Source of the DNA: Chryseomicrobium excrementi
GTDB lineage: Bacteria; Bacillota; Bacilli; Bacillales_A; Planococcaceae
Length of the DNA: 64,000 nucleotides
Assembly (NCBI RefSeq): GCF_002798305.1
Contig: NZ_PCGR01000002.1
Span: 45,937 to 109,936, forward strand
Direction of reading: 5' to 3'
Part shown: positions 8,458 to 17,414 of the stretch, piece by piece
How positions within the stretch are numbered: position 1 is the stretch's first letter
Layout of the letters: each line of letters starts with the position of its first letter
Made by a program: the position numbers and the translations under genes
The notes under the pieces: generated by a model
The model's input: only the letters and a program-made list of their open reading frames with translations
Database searches by the model: none
What the model was told of the DNA's origin: nothing

Positions 8458-10574
8458 AGAAAGAACGACATTTAGGAAAATGGCTGACTCTTGCCTTGTT
8501 ACTGACTCTCATTCTGGCCACTATTATTAGTTGGGCTGGACAAGGAAGAGAGCTATTGAAAGAGTTTCAAGAGACAGATGAATTTTATCACACCTTCGAA
8601 TCCGAAATTGTGACGCGGTTACCGGCCCTAGTCACAGAACCTTTAACGAAAGAAGAGCTCCTGGAATCGTATACGGTAACGAATGCAGACATAGAAGAAT
8701 ACCGCTTTCGTTACGGCAATTTAAGTACGCAAATCGAGAATATTAACAGTCAGTATGAGACAGAGCGTGGAGAGGAACTGAGTGAAGAACTCGCTAAAGA
8801 GCGAGATGAGAAGATTGCGGATATTCGCAGAAACTTTAAAGAGGACTCCTACGTGGAAGCCAAGCTCAGGGCGGAGTGGGAAACGAAAGTCGACAATTAT
8901 CTGCAAGGGCTTGCAAGAGAGCGGAAAATCTATTCAGCAAACTATCCAGGTATCGGCTATTCTCTAACGAATACCGGAAGTAATAAAACATTTGATATGG
9001 AAGGATTTTCTTCCAACGTCCTTCAATTAACTTATGGAGGAGGAGCGGAAGGGCTCTATGCCGATCGTATCGATTATTATACACAAGACAGCGATCCTAT
9101 ATCAGCAGAGTTAGGTTCAATCCCTGTCAATTATAGTGGCACCGTATTTCTTCCGGAATCGTATGTCTCTTCCCAGCTTGAAGATTTTAAACAACGCAAA
9201 ATCATCTTCTGGGTGCTGACGATTTTCGGAATCATTGCAGCCTTTGCGAGTGTGGTTCTTTGGAAAAAATGGAAACACGAGTTATTAGCAAGTACATTCA
9301 TGGACGAGTTTGCAAAACTACCTCATGAATTACGGGCAGCTATGGTAGGGTTTTTAGGTTTCTTTAGTTATGTTATGTTGTGGCAAGTGTCTAGAGGGCT
9401 TAATACTTATTACGGCTTTGATGACTTCACATTCTTTTTGTTCTTAGTTCTCATCGCCATCAATGCAATCATTTTGCAAAGTTTTATAAGTCTAGTACTT
9501 ACGATGGACGACTTTACTTACAAAAACTCGATTTTGAATCGTTTAGTACAGAATATGAAAGGTTTATTCTTAAACCGAAGCCTAGCCGTGCAAATGATTT
9601 TTGTTTTAATTGTCGTGTTTTTCTGGGGGTTAGGTACTGCCTTATCTGGAGTGATCGGTGGATTGGTCTTCATCTGGATTCCCGCTACTCTATTCATCGG
9701 AATTCCAGCGTTGTACTTTGTGTTTAGTCGTATTGCCTATCTGAATCGTACGATGGCACGTACGGAATTAGTGGCAGAAGGGTTCGTAAGTGAGCCGTTT
9801 CAGGAAAAAGGTCGGTCTCGCTTGGCTGCACATGCGCGAAAGCTAAATGAAATTCGTCAGCAGCTGATTTACTCGCATTCTTCGCAAGTGAAGAGTGAAC
9901 GATTGAAGTCGGAATTGATAACAAATGTGAGTCATGATTTACGGACGCCTTTAACATCGATTATTACGTATACAGATCTATTGAAAAATCCAAATCTGAC
10001 AGTCGAAGAACGCGCTCAATATGTCGATGTCTTAGAACGGAAGTCAGCTCGTTTGAAAACTTTGATTGAAGACTTGTTCGATGTTTCGAAGATGGCCTCT
10101 GGCAACATTGAGCTTCAAAAAGCGCAAGTCGACTTAGCATCATTACTCCAACAGTCTATAGCTGAACAGCAAGAAGCACTTGATAAGCAGAATTTGGACT
10201 TACGTGTTTCTATTGCATCACAACCGATAATGGCACAGGTTGATGGACAAAAGATGTGGCGAGTGATGGACAATTTACTTCTAAACATCAGTAAGTATTC
10301 CATGCCGGGAACTCGAGTCTATCTAGCGTTGCAAGAATCGTTTGGAGAAGCTATCTTAACATTCAAGAACGTCTCGCAGTATGAACTCGGGGACGATACT
10401 GCAGAACTTACAGAGCGCTTTAAACGTGGCGATCAATCTCGTCACACAGAAGGTTCTGGACTTGGGCTTGCGATAGCGCAATCCATTGTTTCTTTACACG
10501 GAGGACAATTTGAACTGGATCTCGATGGAGACTTGTTCAAGGTGACGATTCGAATTCCTAAAGGAACCGTCTGA
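8454..10574 (+). CDS. Multi-pass sensor histidine kinase
   Basis: A 706-residue kinase. One helix at about residues 9-29 is followed by an extracytoplasmic, Glu-rich, coiled-coil-prone domain to about 245, then several more helices to about 430. The catalytic part has the H-box NVSHDLRTPLTS near residue 490, an N-box DNLLLNISKYS near 608, and the G-box GSGLGLAIAQS near 672. No HAMP domain was seen. The ATG at 8454 follows GAGGAGG; an earlier in-frame start lies inside the small ORF. The long sensor region suggests an envelope or peptide signal; the regulon is discussed in the findings. Confidence 0.9.
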   Translation: MKKERHLGKWLTLALLLTLILATIISWAGQGRELLKEFQETDEFYHTFESEIVTRLPALVTEPLTKEELLESYTVTNADIEEYRFRYGNLSTQIENINSQYETERGEELSEELAKERDEKIADIRRNFKEDSYVEAKLRAEWETKVDNYLQGLARERKIYSANYPGIGYSLTNTGSNKTFDMEGFSSNVLQLTYGGGAEGLYADRIDYYTQDSDPISAELGSIPVNYSGTVFLPESYVSSQLEDFKQRKIIFWVLTIFGIIAAFASVVLWKKWKHELLASTFMDEFAKLPHELRAAMVGFLGFFSYVMLWQVSRGLNTYYGFDDFTFFLFLVLIAINAIILQSFISLVLTMDDFTYKNSILNRLVQNMKGLFLNRSLAVQMIFVLIVVFFWGLGTALSGVIGGLVFIWIPATLFIGIPALYFVFSRIAYLNRTMARTELVAEGFVSEPFQEKGRSRLAAHARKLNEIRQQLIYSHSSQVKSERLKSELITNVSHDLRTPLTSIITYTDLLKNPNLTVEERAQYVDVLERKSARLKTLIEDLFDVSKMASGNIELQKAQVDLASLLQQSIAEQQEALDKQNLDLRVSIASQPIMAQVDGQKMWRVMDNLLLNISKYSMPGTRVYLALQESFGEAILTFKNVSQYELGDDTAELTERFKRGDQSRHTEGSGLGLAIAQSIVSLHGGQFELDLDGDLFKVTIRIPKGTV

Positions 10575-10621
10575 CGCGTCTCTCGGATTGTGGTACGATG
10601 AGAGAAAAGGAGGCGGTTCGG

Positions 10622-10993
10622 ATGAAAAAAGAATTGCATGAACTGACACGTCTGCCGGCAGATACGCGGTATGAAGTCTTTTTGCACACAGTAGCAGAGA
10701 GCAAACAAGTATGGGGACTGTTCCAAGAGGGCTGGGCAACAGCAGAAGACGCGAAAGGCGCACAACGCATCTTCTTCTGGCCTTCAGAAGAGTTTGCAAA
10801 GCACCAAGCCGCTAAAGAATGGCCTGGGTTCACACCTAAACCAATCGCTTTGGATGAGTTTATGGAAGCTTGGCTACCGGGTCTTGAAAAAGACGAAATC
10901 CAAATTTCTGTGTTCTCCACAGCAAAAGACGAGATTTTAGTAGAAGCAGAAACACTGCTCGAAGATTTGGAAGATCTAGAGAGCGAGGCGTGA
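10622..10993 (+). CDS. DUF2750-like protein
   Basis: A 123-residue soluble protein that resembles the DUF2750 family: it has RYEVFLHTVAESKQVWGL near residue 20, then FFWPSEEFAKHQAAKEWPGF where family members have a W-P conserved region. Function is unknown. AGGAGGCGG fixes the ATG at 10622. It starts 47 bases after the kinase, so it may be part of that transcript or have its own promoter, and it is followed after 4 bases by an MmcQ/YjbR gene. Confidence 0.7.
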   Translation: MKKELHELTRLPADTRYEVFLHTVAESKQVWGLFQEGWATAEDAKGAQRIFFWPSEEFAKHQAAKEWPGFTPKPIALDEFMEAWLPGLEKDEIQISVFSTAKDEILVEAETLLEDLEDLESEA

Positions 10994-10997
10994 GCAG

Positions 10998-11366
10998 ATG
11001 CTGAACGATAACGAAGCTCTCCATGCGTTCTTTCTGGCTTTACCTGGGACTACTCATGATTACAAAGAAGAGTGGGCTGCTGATCGCTACATGATAGGTG
11101 ACAAGATGTATGCAATGCTTGGTGGCGACAAAGAGGGAACAGCTATCTTAACGTTAAAAGCAGAACCTTCATATGCTGAAGAACTTCGTACTGAGTATGA
11201 TGCGATTGTTCCTGGCTACTATATGAACAAGACGCATTGGAACTCGATTTACCGAGATGCAGAGTTACCGGATGAGTTGACTGCAAAGTTGATTCGCCAT
11301 TCGTATGAGCAGGTGTTGGAAAAACTTCCGAAACGCACGCAGCGTGAAATTTTAGGTGATTATTAA
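10998..11366 (+). CDS. MmcQ/YjbR family protein
   Basis: A 122-residue protein of the MmcQ/YjbR (DUF419) family, a small alpha/beta fold resembling a double-wing DNA-binding domain. Diagnostic stretches are LPGTTHDYKEEW near residue 14, then a central DKMYAMLGG strand, LTLKAEPSYAEEL, and the late VPGYYMNKTHWNSIY. Role unproven; some members are fused or linked to regulators. It ends 4 bases before a terminator and shares an operon with the DUF2750 gene. Confidence 0.85.
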   Translation: MLNDNEALHAFFLALPGTTHDYKEEWAADRYMIGDKMYAMLGGDKEGTAILTLKAEPSYAEELRTEYDAIVPGYYMNKTHWNSIYRDAELPDELTAKLIRHSYEQVLEKLPKRTQREILGDY

Positions 11367-11369
11367 ACC

Positions 11370-11407
11370 AAATCCTCTTTCTCTTTTCGAGAAGGGGGAT
11401 TTTTTTC
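11370..11407 (+). terminator. Terminator after MmcQ/YjbR gene
   Basis: A 13-bp stem with G-U pairs, arms AATCCTCTTTCTC and GAGAAGGGGGATT, followed by T6. Confidence 0.85.
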
Positions 11408-11415
11408 AACTATTT

Positions 11416-11453
11416 TTGTTGCATTTACAACAATAATAGTTTAGATTAACTAT
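11416..11453. promoter_or_regulatory. Two dyads ahead of marR-paiAB
   Basis: Two inverted repeats sit side by side: TTGTTG-6-CAACAA (11416-11433) and ATAGTT-6-AACTAT (11436-11453). They overlap the probable promoter, 28 bases before the MarR gene, as expected for MarR-type autorepression. The exact -35/-10 could not be settled. Confidence 0.5.
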
Positions 11454-11480
11454 AACAAATGATAGATCAGAGGTGAGTAA

Positions 11481-11933
11481 ATGACGGAGATTCTTAGAGA
11501 GATTGGAATGATTGCTAGAGCTCTTGATTCCATCAGTAACATTGAGTTTAAAGAGTTTGATTTAGCAAAAGGCCATTACTTATACTTAGTCCGAATTTGC
11601 GAGCAGCCTGGCATAATTCAAGAGAAAGTAGCGGAACAAATCAAAGTTGATCGTACTACCGCAGCTAGAGCTATACAGAAATTAGAGCTTAATGGTCTGA
11701 TAGAAAAACGAGTGGGAAAGTCGAACCGTAAAAATAAATATTTATACCCGACCGCAAAAGGTTTAGAAATATACCCTAATATTCTTAAAGAGCATAAGTA
11801 TTCAGAGGAAGTGGCATTGAACGGCCTGAATGCGGATGAAGCAAAGCTATTAGAAAAAATGTTGGTTAAAGTTAGAGGGAATATCGAAAAAGACTGGGAA
11901 ACTGTGAAAAAAGGAAACAAACGAATCTATTAA
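11481..11933 (+). CDS. MarR-family transcriptional regulator
   Basis: A 150-residue winged-helix regulator. The helix-turn-helix is at about residues 50-75, VAEQIKVDRTTAARAIQKLE, followed by the wing EKRVGKSNRKNKYLYPTAKG, both typical of MarR. The ATG at 11481 follows AGAGGTGAG. It is upstream of paiA and paiB with small gaps and probably represses this operon; two dyads in the promoter region are candidate operators. Confidence 0.9.
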   Translation: MTEILREIGMIARALDSISNIEFKEFDLAKGHYLYLVRICEQPGIIQEKVAEQIKVDRTTAARAIQKLELNGLIEKRVGKSNRKNKYLYPTAKGLEIYPNILKEHKYSEEVALNGLNADEAKLLEKMLVKVRGNIEKDWETVKKGNKRIY

Positions 11934-11949
11934 GAAGGATTGATTGAAG

Positions 11950-12480
11950 ATGCCATTCACTATAAGACAATGCACAATAGAAGATGCAACCGCTATTCAA
12001 CAGATAGGTCGCCAAACGTATTTTGAGACGTTCGTAGCCTACAACACAGAAGAGAATATGAACGACTATCTAGAGAAGGCATTTGCTGATGCCAAGATTC
12101 GTCAGGAATTGGAGAATCCGCATTCTGAATTTTATGTAGTAGAAACAGATGGAGTAGTCGCCGCTTATTTAAAAATCAACCAGTTGGCTGCACAGACAGA
12201 GCCTATGGACGCTGATCATCTAGAAATCGAACGGATCTATGTTTTGCAAGAGTTTCAGAAACTTGGGTTAGGTAAACTACTTTATGATAAAGCGCTGGAG
12301 AGAGCGAAGGAACTAGGGAAATCAAAAATTTGGCTTGGTGTCTGGGAAAACAATAACAATGCTCTAGCTTTTTACAAGAAGATAGGATTTGAACAGATAG
12401 GTCAGCATTCTTTCTTTATGGGCGATGACGAACAGATTGATTACATACTCGTAAAAGTGGTGAAAGAAGAGGTGCGCTGA
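11950..12480 (+). CDS. paiA: Polyamine N-acetyltransferase, PaiA-like
   Basis: A GNAT acetyltransferase of 176 residues from the ATG at 11950; a TTG at 11944 is closer to the AGAAGG site and could be the start. It resembles PaiA of Bacillus, a spermidine/spermine acetyltransferase: LEIERIYVLQEFQKLGLGK holds the acetyl-CoA loop, then WLGVWENNNNALAFYKKIGF and the end HSFFMGDDEQIDYILVK. It overlaps the paiB start by one base. Likely role is polyamine detoxification. Confidence 0.85.
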   Translation: MPFTIRQCTIEDATAIQQIGRQTYFETFVAYNTEENMNDYLEKAFADAKIRQELENPHSEFYVVETDGVVAAYLKINQLAAQTEPMDADHLEIERIYVLQEFQKLGLGKLLYDKALERAKELGKSKIWLGVWENNNNALAFYKKIGFEQIGQHSFFMGDDEQIDYILVKVVKEEVR

Positions 12481-13100
12481 TGTATATTCCTAAACGATTC
12501 CATATAAAAGACTCGGAGGAAATTTGGTCATTCTTGAAAACGCATAGCTTTGCGACACTTGTAACTACAAGAGAGGGACGTCCTTTGGCCACCCATATAC
12601 CCGTGATTGTTCGAAGGGATGGTGAGGACCTGCTAATCAGTGGACACGTTGCATATGGCAATTCGCAATGGAAAACATGGGAAGAAACGAAGGAAGCACT
12701 TGTGATCTTTCAGGGACCTCATTCCTACATATCATCTTCTTGGTATGAAGAAGAGCAGGTGCCGACGTGGAACTATCAAGCCGTTCATGTTTACGGTCCG
12801 ATTCGAAAACAGACCGATGAGGAACTACGAGACGACTTGAAACAGTTGATGTTTACCTATGAACAGCATAGGGAACATCCTGTTCTTTGGGAGACGGTAA
12901 CACCAGAACTTCTTGAGCGAGAGATCAAAGGAATTGTAGGCTTTGTAGTAGAGACTACGGAAGTACAAGCTGCTTATAAGATGAGTCAAAATTGGAAAGA
13001 TCATGATTATGCTACTATCATTGACCAATTGAAGAAAGAACCCGATACTGGAGCTCATCAAGTCGCTAGTGAGATGGAACGACTAAGAACGAGCGATTAG
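12480..13100 (+). CDS. paiB: PaiB-family FMN-binding regulator
   Basis: A 206-residue split-barrel protein of the PaiB family, known in Bacillus as a negative regulator of sporulation and degradative enzyme genes and encoded with PaiA. Family marks are the N-terminal MYIPKRFHIKD, then FATLVTTREGRPLATHIPV, VPTWNYQAVHVYG, and the C-terminal MSQNWKDHDYATII. FMN binding is expected. The first base overlaps the last base of paiA. The stop codon directly abuts the header of repeat copy B. Confidence 0.88.
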   Translation: MYIPKRFHIKDSEEIWSFLKTHSFATLVTTREGRPLATHIPVIVRRDGEDLLISGHVAYGNSQWKTWEETKEALVIFQGPHSYISSSWYEEEQVPTWNYQAVHVYGPIRKQTDEELRDDLKQLMFTYEQHREHPVLWETVTPELLEREIKGIVGFVVETTEVQAAYKMSQNWKDHDYATIIDQLKKEPDTGAHQVASEMERLRTSD

Positions 13101-13213
13101 TTCCCATAAAATCATTTGGGGCATTAAATGGAAGATCGCAGGGCACTAAACGTCGCCTCAAGGTCGTTAAATCACCAGCTTCAGTCGCTAAACTCAGCCT
13201 ACCGGTCGTTAAT
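13101..13213 (+). repeat. Header plus five 21-nt units, copy B
   Basis: The element starts directly after the paiB stop with TTCCCATAAAATCA (13101-13114). Cores start at 13119, 13141, 13162, 13183 and 13204 (steps 22, 21, 21, 21): GGGCATTAAA, GGGCACTAAA, GGTCGTTAAA, AGTCGCTAAA, GGTCGTTAAT. The header-to-first-core distance of 18 is the same as in copies A and C. Here the element lies before the terminator, so it may be in the 3' end of the paiB transcript. Confidence 0.9.
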
Positions 13214-13233
13214 TAAGAAATCCAAAATCAAAA

Positions 13234-13262
13234 AACCCCGAATCCATTTAAGATTCGGGGTT
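13234..13262. terminator. Bidirectional terminator between paiB and aldo/keto reductase
   Basis: Perfect 11-bp stem AACCCCGAATC / GATTCGGGGTT with A-tract before and T-rich tail after, between convergent genes. Confidence 0.9.
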
Positions 13263-13278
13263 CATTTCTATACAACTA

Positions 13279-14091
13279 TTAAAAATCAATTTCGTCCGGA
13301 TCTGGACCTAGACGAACATCTGTTGCGATGGCATCAATTGCTGCCATGTCGTCTGCAGAAAGCTCGAAGTCAAATACAGCTAAGTTTTCGTGGATACGAG
13401 CAGGTGTCACAGATTTTGGTAAAGCGATGTGACCGTGCTGTAAGTGCCAGCGAAGGACCACTTGAGAAGGGGCTTTGCCATGCTTTTCTGCAAGCTCTTC
13501 AAATAGTGGGAACTCTAAGAACTTCCCTTGCATCAAAGGACTCCACGCTTCTACGTGAATGCCAGCCTCTTGTAGAGATGTCACAAACGCACGTTGTGGG
13601 TTTTGTGGATGCAATTCAATTTGATTCACCATTGGTTTCATTAGACCAGCTTCTTCTAACTGATCCAAGTGATGTTGCTTGAAGTTGGAAACACCAATCG
13701 ACTTGATTTTGCCTTCTTGATAGAGGTCAACAAGCGCAGCCCATGCTTCTACAATACCGTCTACTGGCCAGTGCAATAAGCAAAGGTCCATATAGTCTGT
13801 CTGCAGGCGCTCAAGAGATTCAGCAAATGCTTCTTTCGTGCGACGCTCGCGGATATCGTCATTCCAGATTTTGCTCGTCAAGAAGATTTCTTCACGGGCA
13901 ACGCCAGATGCGGCGATTCCTTTTGCAACGCCTTCTTCATTTTTATAGACAGCCGCTGTATCGATATGACGGTAGCCTGCACGCAATGCTTCTTCTACGG
14001 CTGATGGTGCTTCTGTATCGTTATCGACACGCCAAACGCCAAAGCCGATTTGGGGAATCTTAGTACCATTACTTAATGTGACAAATTCCAT
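13279..14091 (-). CDS. Aldo/keto reductase, YvgN-like
   Basis: A 270-residue NADPH-dependent aldo/keto reductase (2,5-diketogluconate/glyoxal reductase group). The catalytic tetrad is visible: Asp and Tyr in HIDTAAVYKNEEGVAKGI, Lys in FLTSKIW, His in LCLLHWPVDG. The C-terminal cofactor loop IALPKSVTPARIHEN is present. The start at 14091 is preferred over 14121 because AAAGGAGAGG precedes it. Likely role is reduction of methylglyoxal or other reactive carbonyls in the cytosol. Confidence 0.92.
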   Translation of the reverse strand: MEFVTLSNGTKIPQIGFGVWRVDNDTEAPSAVEEALRAGYRHIDTAAVYKNEEGVAKGIAASGVAREEIFLTSKIWNDDIRERRTKEAFAESLERLQTDYMDLCLLHWPVDGIVEAWAALVDLYQEGKIKSIGVSNFKQHHLDQLEEAGLMKPMVNQIELHPQNPQRAFVTSLQEAGIHVEAWSPLMQGKFLEFPLFEELAEKHGKAPSQVVLRWHLQHGHIALPKSVTPARIHENLAVFDFELSADDMAAIDAIATDVRLGPDPDEIDF

Positions 14092-14151
14092 GAAAACCTC
14101 TCCTTTCGATTCGGTCTTCATTTTACCACTAGTATTTCGATTCTCAAAACA

Positions 14152-14946
14152 TTAAAGTGTCAGATTTCGTCGTTTAAAGGTGAACGATGAAAGTATAAAG
14201 AACACCACAGCTATTAAAGCTAAAATCACACAATGGAGCACCCAGTCACTACTTCCTTGAATAATGGCGTTTGCATCAAACAAAGTGAAGAGAGAGAAGC
14301 TCTTTAGCCACTCATAGTCTACACTCAAACCACTTACAATCATCAAAACCACCATGATACCAAATAGCGCTGCACCGAGAAGGTACGACTTTCGTGATTC
14401 ATTAAACAATGTTGAGAAGAAGAGGGCCACTGCAAATAAAGCAGTTAATAAGAAGAAGCTTGATACGCATAATGCTACAACCGCTTCATAATTTAGATCT
14501 AAGTTCCACACCATATCGCTTCCCCACAACACCAGAGCATTTAATAACGCCACAAGAGCGGATGCAGCGATTCCGATACCGGCAACGCTAAATACGTAGG
14601 TGCTACGAGAAATCGGTGCACTTAAGTACAACATCAGTTCTCCAGAATCAATGGGACGAGCAAGCAAACGAGAGGCAGCCGTTAGTGCAAACAACAAAGC
14701 GACAATCTGGAAGATCAAGCCGTAATAGTTCCCAGACAAAATATTCAATACACTGTCCATCATCGTGGCAGGATCAAACTGAAAGATTTCAAGAAGTTCT
14801 GGCGGCAGGGAGTCTAACTTGGCATCAATCAGGCCGGTCTCAGCAATCGATGGATAAATGGCCGCGATCATCAAAATATAAAGACTTGTTCCGATACTAT
14901 AACCGAGAATCCACCCTAAATTGTCTTTGAGTAAAGCGCGTATCAT
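14152..14946 (-). CDS. ABC-2 exporter permease
   Basis: A 264-residue membrane protein with six predicted helices, the first at about residues 12-32, and an ABC-2 core typified by RLLARPIDSGELMLYLSAPISR near residue 90, where such permeases contact their ATPase. It overlaps the upstream ATPase gene by 4 bases, so they are translationally coupled. Relatives act in drug or lipid export; substrate unknown. Confidence 0.85.
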   Translation of the reverse strand: MIRALLKDNLGWILGYSIGTSLYILMIAAIYPSIAETGLIDAKLDSLPPELLEIFQFDPATMMDSVLNILSGNYYGLIFQIVALLFALTAASRLLARPIDSGELMLYLSAPISRSTYVFSVAGIGIAASALVALLNALVLWGSDMVWNLDLNYEAVVALCVSSFFLLTALFAVALFFSTLFNESRKSYLLGAALFGIMVVLMIVSGLSVDYEWLKSFSLFTLFDANAIIQGSSDWVLHCVILALIAVVFFILSSFTFKRRNLTL

Positions 14947-15824
14947 AACGACCCCTCCTCAGCGTAGTAATGGATAAAGACGATCTCCAGGTCCGCAGGC
15001 GCCGAGCGGAAAGAAGAGACACGATACTGACTGACTTTTTGGAGCAGAGTATTCAGTTCATCAGTAGTCGAAACAGAGACATCGACGCGATTTCCAATCA
15101 CGTGACCGTTGAGAGAACCAGCGAACGCCACTGCATCTTCAGCAGACGCAAATTCGATATGGAACAGTTTTCGACTGTTCGCAATTAAACCTTCAATGGA
15201 GTCTTGCATGATGATCCGACCGTTTCGGATGAGAGCTGCTTGGTCACAAGTCTTCTCCATTTCAGGGAAGTGGTGTGAACTCATCAAAATCGCTTTACCA
15301 GCATCTTTCTCTTTCAACACGAGCTCCAAAAATCGTTCTTGCATCAATGGATCTAAGCCACTAGTAGGCTCATCTAATAAATAGACAGGGGCGTCTTTCA
15401 TGAAGCACCGGATAATAGCGAGCTTTTGTTTCATTCCCTTTGACATCTTGCGAACTTTCACTGAGGTATCGATAGGGAACAAGGCACGCAGTTCTTTCTC
15501 TCGCTCGGGAGACGTCTTATCCATGCGGCGAGTCAGTGTCAAGATATCTTCGCCCGTCAAGTCAGCAGGGAAGCTAATCTCTCCAGGAAGATACCCGACT
15601 AACGCTTTCACACGCTCTGAGTCGTTCCAGCAATCAAAACTCCCAATAGTCGCAGAACCAGAATCGGGTTTCAACAAGCCCATCAAATGGCGGATGGCTG
15701 TGGATTTACCTGCACCATTTGGACCAATAAAACCAAACACAGTCCCTGGTTCAACAGTAAACGAAACGTCAAACAACCCTTGTTTCTCTGAAAACTTTTT
15801 AGTTAATGAGTGGAGCTGAATCAT
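14943..15824 (-). CDS. ABC transporter ATP-binding protein
   Basis: A 293-residue ATPase partner of the downstream permease. Walker A GPNGAGKST near residue 36, signature MSKGMKQKLA near 130, Walker B VYLLDEPTSGLDP near 150, and the switch His in MSSHHFPE are intact. ATG at 15824 follows AGAGGTG; GTG codons at 15833 and 15827 lie on top of that site. No regulator gene is next to the pair. Confidence 0.92.
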   Translation of the reverse strand: MIQLHSLTKKFSEKQGLFDVSFTVEPGTVFGFIGPNGAGKSTAIRHLMGLLKPDSGSATIGSFDCWNDSERVKALVGYLPGEISFPADLTGEDILTLTRRMDKTSPEREKELRALFPIDTSVKVRKMSKGMKQKLAIIRCFMKDAPVYLLDEPTSGLDPLMQERFLELVLKEKDAGKAILMSSHHFPEMEKTCDQAALIRNGRIIMQDSIEGLIANSRKLFHIEFASAEDAVAFAGSLNGHVIGNRVDVSVSTTDELNTLLQKVSQYRVSSFRSAPADLEIVFIHYYAEEGSL

Positions 15825-15865
15825 CACGAACACCTCTTTTCAGGTTGTCTATATACCATTCGAGA

Positions 15866-15902
15866 TAATTAAAAAAACTCCTCTAGAGGTACTAGAGAAG
15901 TT
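15866..15902 (-). terminator. Terminator of lia-corA transcript
   Basis: On the minus strand the stem AACTTCTCTAG / CTAGAGGAGTT (one mismatch) begins in the stop codon of the CorA-like gene and is followed by T7. Confidence 0.8.
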
Positions 15903-17344
15903 TAGAATTGGCTCCGTTTATAACGACGGTACCGTTTTCGTAGGGTACCACCAAGAGTGACTAGGATCAGTAGGAAAGAAAGCCCGATTCCTGTCAGCGC
16001 GACAATCAAAGAAATCCACTCGAAGAAGGAATAGCCCGGCACTTTACTCCAGTCCGTAAAGCCTTTCCAGTCTTCGATGACCAAGTTCATCCCGTAAATT
16101 CCAGAGACGACCGTGAATGTGGTCAACATGAATAGAAGATAGTTTTGGCGCTTGTCTGCTTGATTTTCCTGCGTTCGGTACAATTCGTTCAATGTATCGC
16201 GAACTTCGCGGAAAGTTTCATCCAAATGAAAAATATCGACGAAGGTTTTAGCGTGTTCTTTTCCTGTAGAACGGACAGAGACCTCTCCGAAGTAGTAACG
16301 AGCCGAGAATTTAGAAATCATTTCAATCAATTCTTCTACGTAGGACTCATCTTTTTTCCAACTGACATTACTATGTTCAAAAGAAAGACGAAGTAGCATG
16401 ATGCGATAAAAGTAATGTAGTAACAAATTATAATAGTGCGTGCTCATGAACTGGCGTAACTCGTCATGCATATCTTCTGGGTCACAGACAGTCAGGGTAG
16501 AGTGCGTGTATTCGGATGTCACCGTGTAGGTGAAGGGGGCAGAGCGATCATGCGTATGTCGTTTCATATAGCGATCGACATAATCAGGCGACGTACTCGA
16601 AATGAATGGTTCGCCTTTAAGGTTAATGCCGTCTAATTGACCAAGCCGGTAGATTTGATCATCTGTCAATTCTTGACCCGGTGTCGCAAATAAGAAGGCA
16701 GAACTATACATACGTTCATCTTCAAAATAAGGGAGTGTGCCAAAATATCCTGGTAACCGGTGCTCACGTAAAATGAACGGGTGTAGGCAAGGGATCATAT
16801 GTTCAAATATGTAGTCACTCGTGGATGTGTACGTGCGCTCATTGGCTCGAATGATACCTCCGCGTTCTTCCTCAAGTTTGGCTTCGACTACTCGGAAATG
16901 GTGAATGAAGTTCAAAAACTCATGCAATTGATGCTTTTCATTCACTTCTAAACGAATGGTTATCAGACCAATCCCGAAAGGGCATAACGTGATATCTAAA
17001 CTATGAATTTGGAAGTTCGTACACCTACCGTCCACGAGCAGTTCGCCAACCTCTTCAAACGACCGGGAGAAGCGACTGAATGCATCGGGATTCGGTTTAG
17101 AAGGGAATAGCTTATCTTCAACGAACGGGAAAAAATACTGTTCCAGTTCCGCATGTCGCACTTCTATGCTCTCTCCGTAAAATGCATCTTCTAGTTCCGT
17201 TTTATCCAGACAAAAGAAAGTATAGTTTTCATTTTCGAGCTCTTTCATCAATTCTTGTCGTTTCTTTTCAAGAAAAGCGAAAGGGAATAAGAAGTTGACG
17301 TAGCCATGTTCAATCTCTAATGGAGTCAATTCTACTGGTTTCAT
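15902..17344 (-). CDS. Divergent CorA-like membrane protein
   Basis: A 480-residue protein. The C-terminal ~90 residues look like CorA: helix NYLLFMLTTFTVVSGIYGMN near residue 410 carries the YGMN motif of Mg2+ channels, followed by an outer loop, a second helix near 445-465 and a basic tail. The large N-terminal region (1-400) has little resemblance to classic CorA and is longer than usual. It may transport divalent cations. It starts 70 bases after liaR on the same strand with no strong terminator between, so it may belong to the lia transcript. Confidence 0.75.
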   Translation of the reverse strand: MKPVELTPLEIEHGYVNFLFPFAFLEKKRQELMKELENENYTFFCLDKTELEDAFYGESIEVRHAELEQYFFPFVEDKLFPSKPNPDAFSRFSRSFEEVGELLVDGRCTNFQIHSLDITLCPFGIGLITIRLEVNEKHQLHEFLNFIHHFRVVEAKLEEERGGIIRANERTYTSTSDYIFEHMIPCLHPFILREHRLPGYFGTLPYFEDERMYSSAFLFATPGQELTDDQIYRLGQLDGINLKGEPFISSTSPDYVDRYMKRHTHDRSAPFTYTVTSEYTHSTLTVCDPEDMHDELRQFMSTHYYNLLLHYFYRIMLLRLSFEHSNVSWKKDESYVEELIEMISKFSARYYFGEVSVRSTGKEHAKTFVDIFHLDETFREVRDTLNELYRTQENQADKRQNYLLFMLTTFTVVSGIYGMNLVIEDWKGFTDWSKVPGYSFFEWISLIVALTGIGLSFLLILVTLGGTLRKRYRRYKRSQF

Positions 17345-17414
17345 CGCGTGCGTCTCCCTTCTCTAAAAAGCTTATTTAGTGTCACTTTTCCACTCTTTAG
17401 TCAAAGGTAAACGT

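Noticed and set aside
13128..13682. Long open frame (184 codons) starting in repeat copy B
   Set aside because: Its start is made of the 21-nt units (seven codons each, giving a false repeat peptide) and the rest is antisense to the aldo/keto reductase.
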